From BJ22 sp021298375 (GTDB taxonomy: Bacteria; Planctomycetota; Planctomycetia; Pirellulales; Pirellulaceae): a stretch of DNA of 64,000 nucleotides. Positions within the stretch are counted from its first letter, which is position 1; each line of letters opens with the position of its first letter. This document shows positions 8,792 through 18,051 of the stretch, piece after piece. The stretch lies in the NCBI GenBank assembly GCA_046343015.1, contig JBKDOL010000039.1:1-64000 (forward strand), written 5' to 3'. The notes below the pieces were generated by a model, which saw only the letters and a program-made list of their open reading frames with translations, searched no databases and was not told the DNA's origin. The position numbers and the translations under genes were made by a program.

Positions 8792-9715
8792 TTAACGGTC
8801 ATGGAAGTCGAGGTACCACCACCCGTCATCCCATTCCAACTCCACGCGACGCCATCCCAGCGGCACTTGGGGATAGGGATAGAACGGGCCAATGTACGGC
8901 CAAGCTGATGGCGAGTACTGGGTCGGGTAGCTGACTGCCCCGTAGTTCGGGTAAGCAGCATAACCCGGCCATGCATAGCCCGGCATGTTCGGCTGGCCAC
9001 CGGCCATGGCCGAAACGTCTTGACCTGCAGATGCCATTGGCAGCGGCATGGGAGCCGAAGCTTGCATCATCGGTCCGGAAGTTTGCATCATGCCAGGACC
9101 TGGCTGCGTCATCGGGCCGTATCCCTGGAACGAGGGGTTGCCCTGGTAGCCTTGCATCGGCATCCCTTGACCGGCAAACCCTTGGCCAGGAATTCCTTGG
9201 CCAGGAAAACCCTGAGCAGGAATACCTTGTGAAGGAATACCCTGATTCGGAATGCCCTGAGTCGCGAGACCTTGAACCGGAGTACCCAAGGGGATGTTCC
9301 CCGGGAGCTGCGGCTGGCCAATCGGCTCCTGATAGTTGACCATCATCGACGGCTGGGCCATCGGGGCCAACGGCATGGTCGATTCGCTGGCTTGAACCAC
9401 AGCCGGCATGGCTGGGGCCTGAGGCATCGCCTTGACCTCGATTTCGTCTACCACTTGGACTGCTCCAAGATGGCCGGCGGCTTGTCCCGCCTTGAGGACG
9501 AGCATTTCCATCGCTTCATCGGCCACGTGGCCTTTGAACCAGACGGTACCTTGCTCGACCCGCATGTCGATGTTGAACCCCCGCAAATTACCGGCTTTTT
9601 GCTCGGTTTGCAGTCGGCTCTTGATGAACTCGGCGATTCGCTGATCGTCCGCCTGGCCCACAGCGGGGGCGCAGGTGATTGCAGCGATCGCAATCCCCAA
9701 CACGAGACGTCGCAT
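8792..9715 (-). CDS. secreted BON-domain protein with Gln-Gly-Pro repeats
   Basis: 307 aa. The signal peptide MRRLVLGIAIAAITCAPAVGQA is followed by a BON domain (about residues 25-90, with VEQGTVWFKGHVADEAM), a fold linked to phospholipid or membrane association. The middle is a low-complexity Pro/Gln/Met region with seven or more pentapeptides of the form QGIPx/QGFPx, encoded by 15-bp DNA repeats at about 9165-9285. The C-terminus is Tyr/Trp/Pro-rich (YIGPFYPYPQVPLGWRR, then WDDGWWYLDFHDR). The ATG at 9715 has AGGAGG 6 nt upstream, so I reject the longer frame from 9790. Probably periplasmic or envelope-associated; role unknown. Confidence 0.82.
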   Translation of the reverse strand: MRRLVLGIAIAAITCAPAVGQADDQRIAEFIKSRLQTEQKAGNLRGFNIDMRVEQGTVWFKGHVADEAMEMLVLKAGQAAGHLGAVQVVDEIEVKAMPQAPAMPAVVQASESTMPLAPMAQPSMMVNYQEPIGQPQLPGNIPLGTPVQGLATQGIPNQGIPSQGIPAQGFPGQGIPGQGFAGQGMPMQGYQGNPSFQGYGPMTQPGPGMMQTSGPMMQASAPMPLPMASAGQDVSAMAGGQPNMPGYAWPGYAAYPNYGAVSYPTQYSPSAWPYIGPFYPYPQVPLGWRRVELEWDDGWWYLDFHDR

Positions 9716-10532
9716 TTGTTTCCTCCTGAATGACAACGTTAACCGTAACCCTGACCGGCTGTGGGAGATTGTCCTGAACTCGGTCGCCAAGACCGTCCAG
9801 GCTGGGTCAATCGACCGCGCCAGCTTTTCTTCAGAGCAACTGGAAGTTGTTGCGAACTCGCCCAGTCAAACCTGCTCTGTTTAAATCCCAAACTCAGTGA
9901 CCGATTGGTCTTGGGCCACGGCCTAATCAGCCGCGGCGATCGCCGAAGAATCCCGGCCGAATCCCCAATGATTCAGGGATCGACCAAGGTCCCGGTCAAC
10001 AAGACAAACCGGGAAAATGCCTACAGACAGGCTGGCGCAGGGGTAAGAACGAACGATGTCCGATCCGAGTTGGACTGTTTCCCCCCTGCCAACTCATCTC
10101 CGGGTATTTCCGTAACTAGTTTTCGACCAACCAGCTCGAACAGGTTATCTGCTTTTTCTGGATTTTAGCGATCTTCCCGGAAATTCTCGGGATAACCTCA
10201 GTTGCCAAGCCTCAACCCGCTAGCGAAGCAGTGAAATTGAAGAAATTGCGGGAAATTTAACCTTCGATTTCAAACACGGCCTGATTCCGGCCGGGGCCGC
10301 TCGCCCGTCCTGCTTTCGCCTGAATCTTTCGGCAGGGATTCGAAAACGTACCCCCACCGGCTTCGGAAGAACCCCACTTGGGCGGTTGATTTACCCCTCC
10401 CCGAGCGATAGCCTGTTAGCAGTCAAGATGGCTTCGCATCCAGCCGAAGGCTTTCGGCCCGCGGTTGTTTCTTCAGCGACCGCCGTTCGATCCATTCTTC
10501 CATTTTGGCATTTCACGTGCGGGGAGTGCAGC
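9716..10532. other. 817-bp divergent intergenic region upstream of csrA
   Basis: The longest gene-free stretch here, between the BON gene (minus) and csrA (plus). Around 10170-10195 there is an imperfect hairpin (CCCGG, then CTCGGG), and 10225-10275 is AT-richer than its surroundings. No gene, tRNA or recognisable riboswitch. Short frames reach 10386, but they are not protein-like before the CsrA core. Confidence 0.5.
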
Positions 10533-10940
10533 GTGTTAGTGTTAAGTCGCAAAGTCGGCGAGCGCATTTGGATCGGAAACGAAATCTGCGTCACGGTCGT
10601 GCGCCTGACCAGCGGCGGAGTCCGCTTGGGGATCGAAGCGCCCTCCGAACTCCCCGTCATTCGCGAGGAACTGAAGGTCCGGCAGGGGGGAGAAGCTCTT
10701 CAAGCGGGGCTGGCCGGCCCGAGCAATCGGGGTGACGCGCAGGCGGTCGGCTCAGGTCTCCCCGAGTCCGTTTCCGCTCCATCCGGTTTTCCCGCCTCCA
10801 GTCCCGGGGGAGTTGCTCCAGGTTCGGCAACGGCTCCAGGTTCGGCAACGGCTTCGGGGTCGGCAACGGCTTCGGGGTCGGCAACGGATCGCGATGCGGT
10901 TCGAGGCCTGCTCGAGAGGGAACACGATTCGCCCGAGTAA
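10533..10940 (+). CDS. csrA: carbon storage regulator CsrA with long C-terminal tail
   Basis: 135 aa. CsrA dimers bind GGA motifs in mRNA leaders and control translation. The core is complete: VLVLSRKVGERIWIGNEI, then VVRLTSGGVRLGIEAP, then the RNA-binding ELPVIREELK. The start is the GTG at 10533, preceded by GGGGAG at a 6-nt spacing, which gives the canonical fMet-Leu-Val-Leu-Ser-Arg N-terminus; an upstream in-frame extension is possible but not CsrA-like. CsrA is usually about 60-75 aa. Here roughly 80 extra residues follow, rich in Gly, Ser, Ala and Pro, with four GSAT(A/P/S) units encoded by an 18-bp tandem repeat (10815-10886). No flagellar genes are nearby. CsrA assignment is secure; the tail's role is unknown. 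Confidence 0.92.
   Translation: MLVLSRKVGERIWIGNEICVTVVRLTSGGVRLGIEAPSELPVIREELKVRQGGEALQAGLAGPSNRGDAQAVGSGLPESVSAPSGFPASSPGGVAPGSATAPGSATASGSATASGSATDRDAVRGLLEREHDSPE
10815..10886. repeat. 18-bp tandem repeat inside csrA, 4 copies
   Basis: Units at 10815, 10833, 10851 and 10869, all ending TCGGCAACG. The first two and the last two form identical pairs. They encode six-residue GSATA-type units in the csrA tail. Confidence 0.92.
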
Positions 10941-10959
10941 ATTCCGACCCCCACCGGCC

Positions 10960-12705
10960 TTAGCGTGGTTCGGTCTCTCCCGTATAAACCACTTTCCCGC
11001 CAAGCAGCGTATAAAGCACGCGGGTTCCTGAAATTTCCTCTGCCGCGCAAGTCAGCAAGTTGCGGTCGAGGACCGCCAAGTCCGCCAGTTTCCCGGCAAC
11101 CAGGCTCCCTTTCTCGTGCTCCTCGAAGGCCGCATAGGCTGAGTCAATCGTGTAACTCCGCAGTGCTTCCTCTCGAGTCATCACCTGTTTCGGAAAGAAG
11201 CGCAAGCCATTGGGGAGTTGCCGTGTCACGCTGGCATACAAGCTGGGAAACGGGTTGAGCTCTTCCACTGGCGCATCCGTCCCGTTAGTGACCACGGCGC
11301 CGCTGTCCAAAAGCGAACGCCAGACGTAGGCACCTTGCTCGGCCCGCAATTGCCCCAAACGCTGAGGCACAAAGATCGCATCCGAGGTGCAATGAACACC
11401 CTGCATTGCCGCGATGATGCCCAAGCTCCCAAAGCGCGGAATATCATCCGGATGGAGATGCTGGGCGTGCTCGATTCGCCAGCGTCGGGGCGTGCGCGAA
11501 GGGTATTTTTGCAGGGTCGCTTCAAAGATGTCGAGGGTTTCCCGATTGGCCCGATCGCCAATCGCGTGGACACACAACTGAAAGCCGCGCGTCGCGCAGA
11601 ATTCGGCTGCGGCCTGCACCGTCTCCAGCGGAATGGTGTTGAGCCCGACCGATCCGGGTAAATCAGCGTAAGGCGCCAGCAACCAGGCCCCGTGCGGACC
11701 GAGAGCTCCGTCGATCGAGAGCTTCACCGCCGCGACGGTCAGAAACTGTTCTCCATAGCCGACCATTTTCAGATTGGCTGCCTGTTGACGGATCAGCTCC
11801 AAATCATCGCGGACCATGGCCCACAACCGGACGGGCAGCTTGCCAGCCGCCGCATACCGTCGCAGCTCGCGAATCGTTTCCACGGAAGAACCCGCATCCT
11901 GGAAGCTCGTGATTCCGTAGCGCAGGCATTCCTTCCCGGCCAATTCAATCGCCCGCGCGAAATCGGCCGCACGTTGCTCGGCGGATTGCTTGGCCTGGTC
12001 GCGAACCAGTGCACGAGTCACCAACTCCTGAGCCCGCTCTCGCAGCACGCCCGTCGGTCGGCCATCGGCCAACTTGAGAATCTCACCGCCTTCCGGAGCG
12101 ATGGTCTCTGGAGTGACCTCACCCAGTCTCAAGGCATAGTCATTCGCAATGCTCATGTGTCCGCTGGCGTGCGTCAACAGCACCGGGTGGTTGGGAGCAA
12201 CTCGCGATAAGGCCTCCGCCGTTGGATAGCCCCCGACAGCCGACTCGGGAGGCGTGTCCCATTTCGATTGATGCCAGCCACGACCAATGATCCATTGTCC
12301 GGGCGGAGTGACTCGAGCTGCCACTTCGACTTGGGTGACGATCTCTTCCCAGGTCCGGGCCTTGGCCAGATTGAGCATCATCAACGATTGCCCCAAGCCG
12401 AGATAATGTCCATGCCCCTCAATCAATCCGGGGATGACCGTTTGCCCCGGTTCGAGTTCAATCACTTTGGTCCCGCTTCCGACCAGAGGGGCAACGGCTT
12501 GGCTGCTGCCTACGGCCAGGATCCGGTTCCCACGAATGGCGATCGCCTCTGCCTCCGGTTGGGTCTCATCGAGCGTGATCACCTTGCCGCCGCGAATCAC
12601 CAAGTCGGCCAGTTGGGCCGATAGCGTTCCGGTTTCCCAGCCAATCAGCAGCCAAGTTCCCAACGCCGCCAGCAACCAGCGGATCAAATGAATCTTTCCC
12701 GACAT
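10960..12705 (-). CDS. exported amidohydrolase family protein (YtcJ/AepA-like)
   Basis: 581 aa. An N-terminal signal or anchor helix (LIRWLLAALGTWLLIGW) is followed by the amidohydrolase beta-sandwich start LADLVIRGGKVITLD, the metal site PGLIEGHGHYLGLG, VCVHAIGDRANRETLDIF, RRWRIEHAQHLHPDD and NGTDAPVEELNPF. This is the amidohydrolase-3 pattern of YtcJ-like enzymes, metal-dependent hydrolases acting on C-N bonds; the substrate is unknown. The ATG at 12705 has GGAGAG upstream. It lies 68 bp after cinA and probably shares a transcript with it and the isomerase-like gene. It converges with csrA across 19 bp, and I see no terminator there. Confidence 0.88.
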   Translation of the reverse strand: MSGKIHLIRWLLAALGTWLLIGWETGTLSAQLADLVIRGGKVITLDETQPEAEAIAIRGNRILAVGSSQAVAPLVGSGTKVIELEPGQTVIPGLIEGHGHYLGLGQSLMMLNLAKARTWEEIVTQVEVAARVTPPGQWIIGRGWHQSKWDTPPESAVGGYPTAEALSRVAPNHPVLLTHASGHMSIANDYALRLGEVTPETIAPEGGEILKLADGRPTGVLRERAQELVTRALVRDQAKQSAEQRAADFARAIELAGKECLRYGITSFQDAGSSVETIRELRRYAAAGKLPVRLWAMVRDDLELIRQQAANLKMVGYGEQFLTVAAVKLSIDGALGPHGAWLLAPYADLPGSVGLNTIPLETVQAAAEFCATRGFQLCVHAIGDRANRETLDIFEATLQKYPSRTPRRWRIEHAQHLHPDDIPRFGSLGIIAAMQGVHCTSDAIFVPQRLGQLRAEQGAYVWRSLLDSGAVVTNGTDAPVEELNPFPSLYASVTRQLPNGLRFFPKQVMTREEALRSYTIDSAYAAFEEHEKGSLVAGKLADLAVLDRNLLTCAAEEISGTRVLYTLLGGKVVYTGETEPR

Positions 12706-12773
12706 GCTCGACTCTCCAAAAAACGGTTTCGTCCTGAATTTACCCGCCGCTTTCGGCGCCTGCCCGGCACACC

Positions 12774-13982
12774 TCAAGTGAGCTTGTCGCGCAACTGCAA
12801 ACGCAGGTAATTGTGCACCTGCTTTACGCTCCGCGTCAGCCGCAGCGAGGGATGTCCCGCATGAATGAACTCTTGCTGGGCAACGTGCCCTGGTCCCACC
12901 AGTGTGACGACATACTGCGCTCGTTCGTCGATCGGGTGAAGTGCGCCGATCACCAGCCCATAATCGGCGTCGAATTGCTGGCGAACCTCCTCTGCTTGAG
13001 CGACCGAGGCATTTGCATCGAGGTTTGATTCGAGACTCCCTTTACCGGGTAGCGCCATTCCTCCCTTGAGAACAAGCTCCCCGCCTGGCACTTGGGCCAA
13101 TCCCGCAGAAACCAGACCATGCAAGCCCAGGTCGAAGACCGCGATCGTCTCCTGTCGCCGCCGTAACTGCTCGACCAGCACCTCAGCCAACGTCTGCTCG
13201 CCCCGGCCAAAAACGAGATCGCCCAGGCAGGCTTCGATTGTCTCGATAGTGGGTGCCATCCTCGCTCGAGCTTCCGCTTCGTTTCGACCGCGCGCCTGAA
13301 TTCGCAGCGAAATGGTCGCGTGGCTGGCGGTGATGCCAACCCGGGGAGTACGCTGCCGATTGATCAGGTCAGGCAGCATCGACTCGATTTGGCTCTCACC
13401 CGCTCCAAAACAGTTCAGCACTTCCATGTACAGCTGCTGGCCATCGCCGAACAGTTGATTGATCTCCGGTGCGACCCAGTTGTGCCACATCTCGAACATT
13501 TCCGCGGGGACACCGGGCAAGCAGAAGAAACGTGCCCGCCGTCCTTCACGTTCGACTTGCAGGTCAATGCCAGGTGCCGTCCCCTGCGTGTTCGGGATGA
13601 CTCGACTCCCGGCGGGAAAATCGGCTTGGACCAGGTTGGAAGCTGGCATCGGACGACTCGCCCGCTGAAAGAGTGACTCAATGTGGGCCACTGACTGGGG
13701 GTCGCGAACGAGTTCGACTCCCGCCACGGTTGCCAGGCAACTGCGGGTCAAATCATCCGCCGTGGGCCCCAGTCCCCCAGTGGCCACGATCAAGTCAGCC
13801 CGTCGTATCGCCTGTTCAAATACAGCCACATTATCCGCGGCCTCGTCGCCAACGGTCGTATGGAAGGCGACCTCCAGGCCCAGTTCACAGCACCGTTGGC
13901 TCAACCACTGCGAGTTGGTATCCAACCGTTGACCGGTGGTCATCTCGTCGCCGATGGAAATGATCTCAACTTTCAATACCAT
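12774..13982 (-). CDS. cinA: CinA-like protein with degenerate amidase domain
   Basis: 402 aa, the usual CinA length. The N-terminal COG1058/MoCF-type domain is clear: VEIISIGDEMTTGQRLDTNSQ, then VATGGLGPTADDLTR and FCLPGVPAEM. Family members hydrolyse ADP-ribose there and deamidate NMN with the C-terminal domain. In that domain the expected ESCTGG is replaced by DLGLHG (residues 284-289), so the catalytic Ser position is Leu285, although the flanking TIAV and LAQVPGGE still align. NMN deamidation is therefore unlikely, while pyrophosphatase activity may remain. Start ATG at 13982. It lies 37 bp downstream of the isomerase-like gene and 68 bp before the amidohydrolase, in the same direction. 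Confidence 0.88.
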   Translation of the reverse strand: MVLKVEIISIGDEMTTGQRLDTNSQWLSQRCCELGLEVAFHTTVGDEAADNVAVFEQAIRRADLIVATGGLGPTADDLTRSCLATVAGVELVRDPQSVAHIESLFQRASRPMPASNLVQADFPAGSRVIPNTQGTAPGIDLQVEREGRRARFFCLPGVPAEMFEMWHNWVAPEINQLFGDGQQLYMEVLNCFGAGESQIESMLPDLINRQRTPRVGITASHATISLRIQARGRNEAEARARMAPTIETIEACLGDLVFGRGEQTLAEVLVEQLRRRQETIAVFDLGLHGLVSAGLAQVPGGELVLKGGMALPGKGSLESNLDANASVAQAEEVRQQFDADYGLVIGALHPIDERAQYVVTLVGPGHVAQQEFIHAGHPSLRLTRSVKQVHNYLRLQLRDKLT

Positions 13983-14019
13983 GCGCGTCTCATCCTGTTC
14001 GGCCCATCCTCAAAAGCGA

Positions 14020-15687
14020 CTACCAAGCCTTGCCTTTGGACCGCGTGCCGCAAATTGAGACCCGCATGCCCAAAGCCCGAGCCATTGCGGCTTTGGCCTG
14101 CAAGGCTCGGTCGGCAGCGGCGGCATCATCGGCATAGGCAACCTGGATGTGGTTGCTTTTGTGGCGGGCCATCATCTGATCGCGGGTCACTCCGTAGGTC
14201 ACGGCATGCATGATCGGCCATTCCCGCGTCGTCAGATTCCAGCGGCGTTCGGTTTCCGCGGCGGGCAACTCGACTACTTTGGCTCGGCCCAGGTCCATGT
14301 TGAGGCGATCATCCGCCACGAAGATCCGAGACCAGACGATTTCGCCCGGTTTGGAAATGCCTCGGAGCGTGCCGCCGCCTGAGGGAAAATACATCGGAAC
14401 TTGCCTCAGGCTGGAGGCGCCCTTCCAGCCGCCGATAAAGTGCGCTGGCGGGGCCGCACCGCTAATCAAAAATACCCAGACGTAGTCATCGGTGGTTCCT
14501 GTCGGATCAAAGTCCCCCCAACGCAAATCATGCAGCGTATTCTCGACCGGCTGGTTCAGCGCCTTGTGAATTCGATAAGTCATCAGGCAATCCAGCCCGG
14601 CACACTCGTCGACCTCATTGAAGTGTGGTAACGGTTGACCCCGATAAAGAACCCGTTTGCCGTCACGGCTGGGCACTGGAGGTCGATCCGTGTTGTTCAA
14701 AATCCCTTCCACCAGGTCGCTGGCCGGCATCAAGTCCTTCAAGCCTTGCTGATATTGAATGCCGATCGTGTCGCAGCCAAAGTCATCCGCAATTCGCACC
14801 GCAGCAATGTACATTTTGCATTGCATCAGCATCTGCGCTTCGGTCAGCTCGGTTGCGTGGTCTTTGCCCAATTCAAATTTCAGCCCCTTTTTCCTGAGCC
14901 AGTCGAGAGTTTGTCGGGCCAGCTGGTCGTCGACGGTCGTCGCCTCGTAATACAAAGCGCTTTGGCTGAGCCGCTCCTTGAAAACTCCAGTCGGGTGGAG
15001 CAGATGATCGGGAATGATCGCATTGAACATTCCCATGCATCCCTCATCGAAGACCCCCATAATCGCTTTTTCCTGCTGCAACTGAGCGGCGAGCGCCTCC
15101 CCGAGCTTGACGGCAGTCGAGTCGAGCTTCAATTCGTCCAGCGCCTGGACGTGCGACGTATCGTGAGCGACCTTCCCCTTGGTCAGCCATTGCTTCAGTT
15201 TCCTGCGAAAGTCCGGAGCGGAGAAATCTTCGCTCCAGAGTGAGCTGTACTTGACCCCAGCCTTGGTCAGCGAGCCATTGAGGTTCAGCATTCCGACCAA
15301 ACCGGGCCACTGACCGGACCAGTTGGCGACCGTCAAGATCGGGCCTCGATGGGAAACAAGTCCGTGCAGCAAGTGGTGCGAGTACTGCCAGACGGCCTCG
15401 GCCACAATCAGCGGAGCATCGCGGTCGATCTTCGAGAAAACATCCATCCCTTGTCGCTGGGAAGCAATGAACCCATGTCCCGCCTGTTTGTCGAAGGCGT
15501 GTCCGCGGCGAATTTTCCAGCCGCAATCTGCTACCGCCAGCGCGAGTTGCCGTTCCATTTCCTGTTGGGCCGGCCAGCATCCGCGATTGGCCGAAAGCCG
15601 TAAATCCCCGCTCGCAACCAAAACAGCCTCCTGCGGTCCGACTTTGGGGGGAGCAGCCAAACGGGGAAGCTCAATGCGCATCGCCAT
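14020..15687 (-). CDS. L-fucose/L-arabinose isomerase-like protein
   Basis: 555 aa, no signal peptide. It resembles the fucose-isomerase-like fold: an N-terminal Rossmann-type region with PILTVANWSGQWPGLVGMLN, a central VFDEGCMGMFNAIIPD, then DDFGCDTIGIQYQQG, and a C-terminal part with HFNEVDECAGLD and HDLRWGD. These enzymes interconvert aldoses and ketoses using a metal, and the Glu/Asp/His-rich segments fit a metal site. The true substrate is unknown and no kinase or aldolase is beside it. ATG at 15687 or 15681 are both possible. Fold-level similarity is fairly secure; specific activity is not. Confidence 0.62.
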   Translation of the reverse strand: MAMRIELPRLAAPPKVGPQEAVLVASGDLRLSANRGCWPAQQEMERQLALAVADCGWKIRRGHAFDKQAGHGFIASQRQGMDVFSKIDRDAPLIVAEAVWQYSHHLLHGLVSHRGPILTVANWSGQWPGLVGMLNLNGSLTKAGVKYSSLWSEDFSAPDFRRKLKQWLTKGKVAHDTSHVQALDELKLDSTAVKLGEALAAQLQQEKAIMGVFDEGCMGMFNAIIPDHLLHPTGVFKERLSQSALYYEATTVDDQLARQTLDWLRKKGLKFELGKDHATELTEAQMLMQCKMYIAAVRIADDFGCDTIGIQYQQGLKDLMPASDLVEGILNNTDRPPVPSRDGKRVLYRGQPLPHFNEVDECAGLDCLMTYRIHKALNQPVENTLHDLRWGDFDPTGTTDDYVWVFLISGAAPPAHFIGGWKGASSLRQVPMYFPSGGGTLRGISKPGEIVWSRIFVADDRLNMDLGRAKVVELPAAETERRWNLTTREWPIMHAVTYGVTRDQMMARHKSNHIQVAYADDAAAADRALQAKAAMARALGMRVSICGTRSKGKAW

Positions 15688-16069
15688 GATGAAATTTCCA
15701 AGTGGAATGTGAAAAACTGGCCAATGAAAGAAATTGCCGGGGAACAAACGAACCCCCAGACTGCTCCGGCCCGGAGCACGCGACTATTCTAAAGCCTGCC
15801 TCTGGCGGGGAACAGCAACCGGGCCCTCCCGGCAAATCCGGAGCGATCGATATCTTTTGACAGCCGACGCGAGTTCCGTCTTGCCAGCCTCCCCCTGCCG
15901 AGGACTTGGTCTGTATCGGGTAGCCTCTGCGGTTCGATACCAGAACTGCAGCGTACCAAATTGAAGGACGGTTCCACTGACCGTTGGGCCTGTTCGCTCA
16001 GTCTTGATTGAGTCCGGGTTCTGCTCCCGGCTGCCTTCCTCCCTTCCATGATTTCCGGAGCTTGTACCG
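15688..16069. promoter_or_regulatory. divergent region and glmS leader with small hairpins
   Basis: 382 bp between the isomerase-like gene and glmS. Three small inverted repeats sit before glmS: GTATCG/CGATAC at about 15911-15938, ACGGT/ACCGT at about 15968-15984, and CCGGG/CCCGG at about 16015-16031. I could not recognise the glmS ribozyme core. The hairpins may be chance at this GC content. Confidence 0.3.
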
Positions 16070-17941
16070 ATGTGCGGGATTGTTGGATATGTTGGCCCCC
16101 GGTCTGCTCAGGAATTCCTGCTGGAGGGGCTGCGTCGACTCGAATATCGCGGTTATGACAGCGCCGGAACGGCGACCCTCGATCAGAATTACGAGTTTCG
16201 CATTCTCAAGTCAGTCGGCCGGATCAGCGGATTGGCTGCCCAAATCGCGACCCATCCCTGCCGCGCCGGAATTGGAATTGGCCACACCCGCTGGGCGACG
16301 CATGGAGCAGCCACTATCTCCAATGCCCACCCCCATCTCGGCGGCGATGACCAACTCGTCGTCGTCCACAACGGCGTGATTGAAAACTACGCCGAATTGA
16401 AATCGAGACTTCAGAAAAAAGGCTATCAGTTCGTCTCTGAGACCGACACCGAAGTGGTCGCCCACCTGATCGCTGATTGCCTGAAGGCTCACCAGCGGGC
16501 CAGCCGTCAGGGTGAAGCCCACGAGATCGAAACCGCTATAGATTCGATCAAGGAAGCGATTGGCCAGTTGCGGGGCACGTATGGCCTGGCCATCATTTTT
16601 CGCCAATGGCCCGAGACCATTTTCGCGGCCCGCCTGGGCAGTCCCCTCGTGGTGGGAATCGGCGACAACGAACACTTTCTCGCCAGCGACGCTTCTCCCC
16701 TGGTCGGTTACACCGACCGAATCGTCTACCTTGCCGATCATCAGGTGGCGGTCATTCAGGCGAATTCACTCGAGATTTCCCACCGCGACCGCGGCATTAT
16801 TGAGCACGATGTCCAGGAGTTGGCGATCGACTCCCGCGAGGTGGAACTCAACGGCTTCGACCACTACATGCTCAAAGAGATTTTTGAACAGCCCGAATCA
16901 CTGCAAAACACCCTCCGCGGACGGCTCAGCGAGGACGACGCCACGGCCGTCCTCGGCGGTCTCAACCTGACGCCCCATCAATTGCGGCGGATCAAGCGAA
17001 TTGTGCTGACCGCATGCGGAACCAGTTGGCATTCGGCGCTGGTGGGCGAGTACCTGCTGGAAGAGATTGCCCAAATCCCGGTGGAAGTCGAGTATGCGAG
17101 CGAACTGCGGTATCGCAATCCACCCATGGACGAGAATACGCTCGTCTTCGCCATCACTCAAAGCGGCGAGACAGCGGATACCCTGGCGGCCTTGCGCGAA
17201 ATGAAGCGAAAGGGACATCTGACACTTGCCATCTGCAACGTGGTGGGCAGCTCGATTGCCCAAGAGTCAGGCGGCGGTGTCTATTTGCACGCCGGTCCCG
17301 AAATCGGTGTCGCTTCAACCAAGGCCTACACCTCGCAATGCCTTGCCCTCGCGATGCTGGCCTTGCATTTTGGACGACTGCGTCATTTGAGCTACAACGC
17401 CGGACGCAAGATGATTGAGCAGATGAGGCAATTGCCGGAAACCGTGCGCCAAGCCCTCAAGACCAACGAAGTCGTCTCGCAAATCGCCCGGAAATATCAC
17501 GACTGCAACAACTTCCTCTACCTCGGCCGACACTTCAATTTCCCCACGGCGCTGGAGGGGGCGCTCAAACTGAAGGAAATCAGCTATATCCATGCGGAAG
17601 GATACCCCGCAGCGGAAATGAAGCATGGCCCGATCGCCCTCGTCGATCGCAATACGCCGAGTGTTTTCGTCATGCCCAAGGGATTCATTTACGACAAGGT
17701 GATGTCCAATCTGGAAGAAATCAAGGCTCGCGGTGGCCCGGTGATTGCGATTGCTGCCGAGGGGGACGAGCGAATCGCCGAGGTCGCGGACGATGTCGTT
17801 TACATCCCGCAAATCCATGAATTCCTCCAGCCGATTGTCTCGATCATCCCGCTCCAACTACTGGCCTACCACATTGCCGTGCTCCGTGGTTGCGATGTGG
17901 ACAAGCCCCGCAACCTCGCCAAAAGCGTCACGGTAGAATAG
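16070..17941 (+). CDS. glmS: glutamine-fructose-6-phosphate aminotransferase (isomerizing)
   Basis: 623 aa. GlmS makes glucosamine-6-phosphate from fructose-6-phosphate and glutamine, the entry to UDP-GlcNAc, peptidoglycan and LPS. The N-terminal nucleophile Cys2 is present in MCGIVGYVGPR, followed by RRLEYRGYDSAG and HTRWATHG of the Ntn glutaminase domain. The SIS sugar-isomerase half contains LTACGTSWHSALVGEY, AITQSGETADTLAAL, HAEGYPAAEMKHGPIAL and the C-terminal DKPRNLAKSVTVE. Length and motifs are canonical. It is slightly longer than E. coli GlmS because of an insertion near residues 142-155. Cytoplasmic. acpS follows in the same direction after 137 bp. Confidence 0.97.
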   Translation: MCGIVGYVGPRSAQEFLLEGLRRLEYRGYDSAGTATLDQNYEFRILKSVGRISGLAAQIATHPCRAGIGIGHTRWATHGAATISNAHPHLGGDDQLVVVHNGVIENYAELKSRLQKKGYQFVSETDTEVVAHLIADCLKAHQRASRQGEAHEIETAIDSIKEAIGQLRGTYGLAIIFRQWPETIFAARLGSPLVVGIGDNEHFLASDASPLVGYTDRIVYLADHQVAVIQANSLEISHRDRGIIEHDVQELAIDSREVELNGFDHYMLKEIFEQPESLQNTLRGRLSEDDATAVLGGLNLTPHQLRRIKRIVLTACGTSWHSALVGEYLLEEIAQIPVEVEYASELRYRNPPMDENTLVFAITQSGETADTLAALREMKRKGHLTLAICNVVGSSIAQESGGGVYLHAGPEIGVASTKAYTSQCLALAMLALHFGRLRHLSYNAGRKMIEQMRQLPETVRQALKTNEVVSQIARKYHDCNNFLYLGRHFNFPTALEGALKLKEISYIHAEGYPAAEMKHGPIALVDRNTPSVFVMPKGFIYDKVMSNLEEIKARGGPVIAIAAEGDERIAEVADDVVYIPQIHEFLQPIVSIIPLQLLAYHIAVLRGCDVDKPRNLAKSVTVE

Positions 17942-18051
17942 CCTCACGCTAGAATAGGCCCAGCCGAGAAATCTGCCGGCGGGTCCATCGCTGGCGGTGC
18001 CGCGAAAAGAGGTGTTGTCCAATTTCGCTATTCGAGGTTTCATCTGCCGCC

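Noticed and set aside
15688..16069. glmS ribozyme
   Set aside because: I could not match its conserved core; only generic hairpins are seen.
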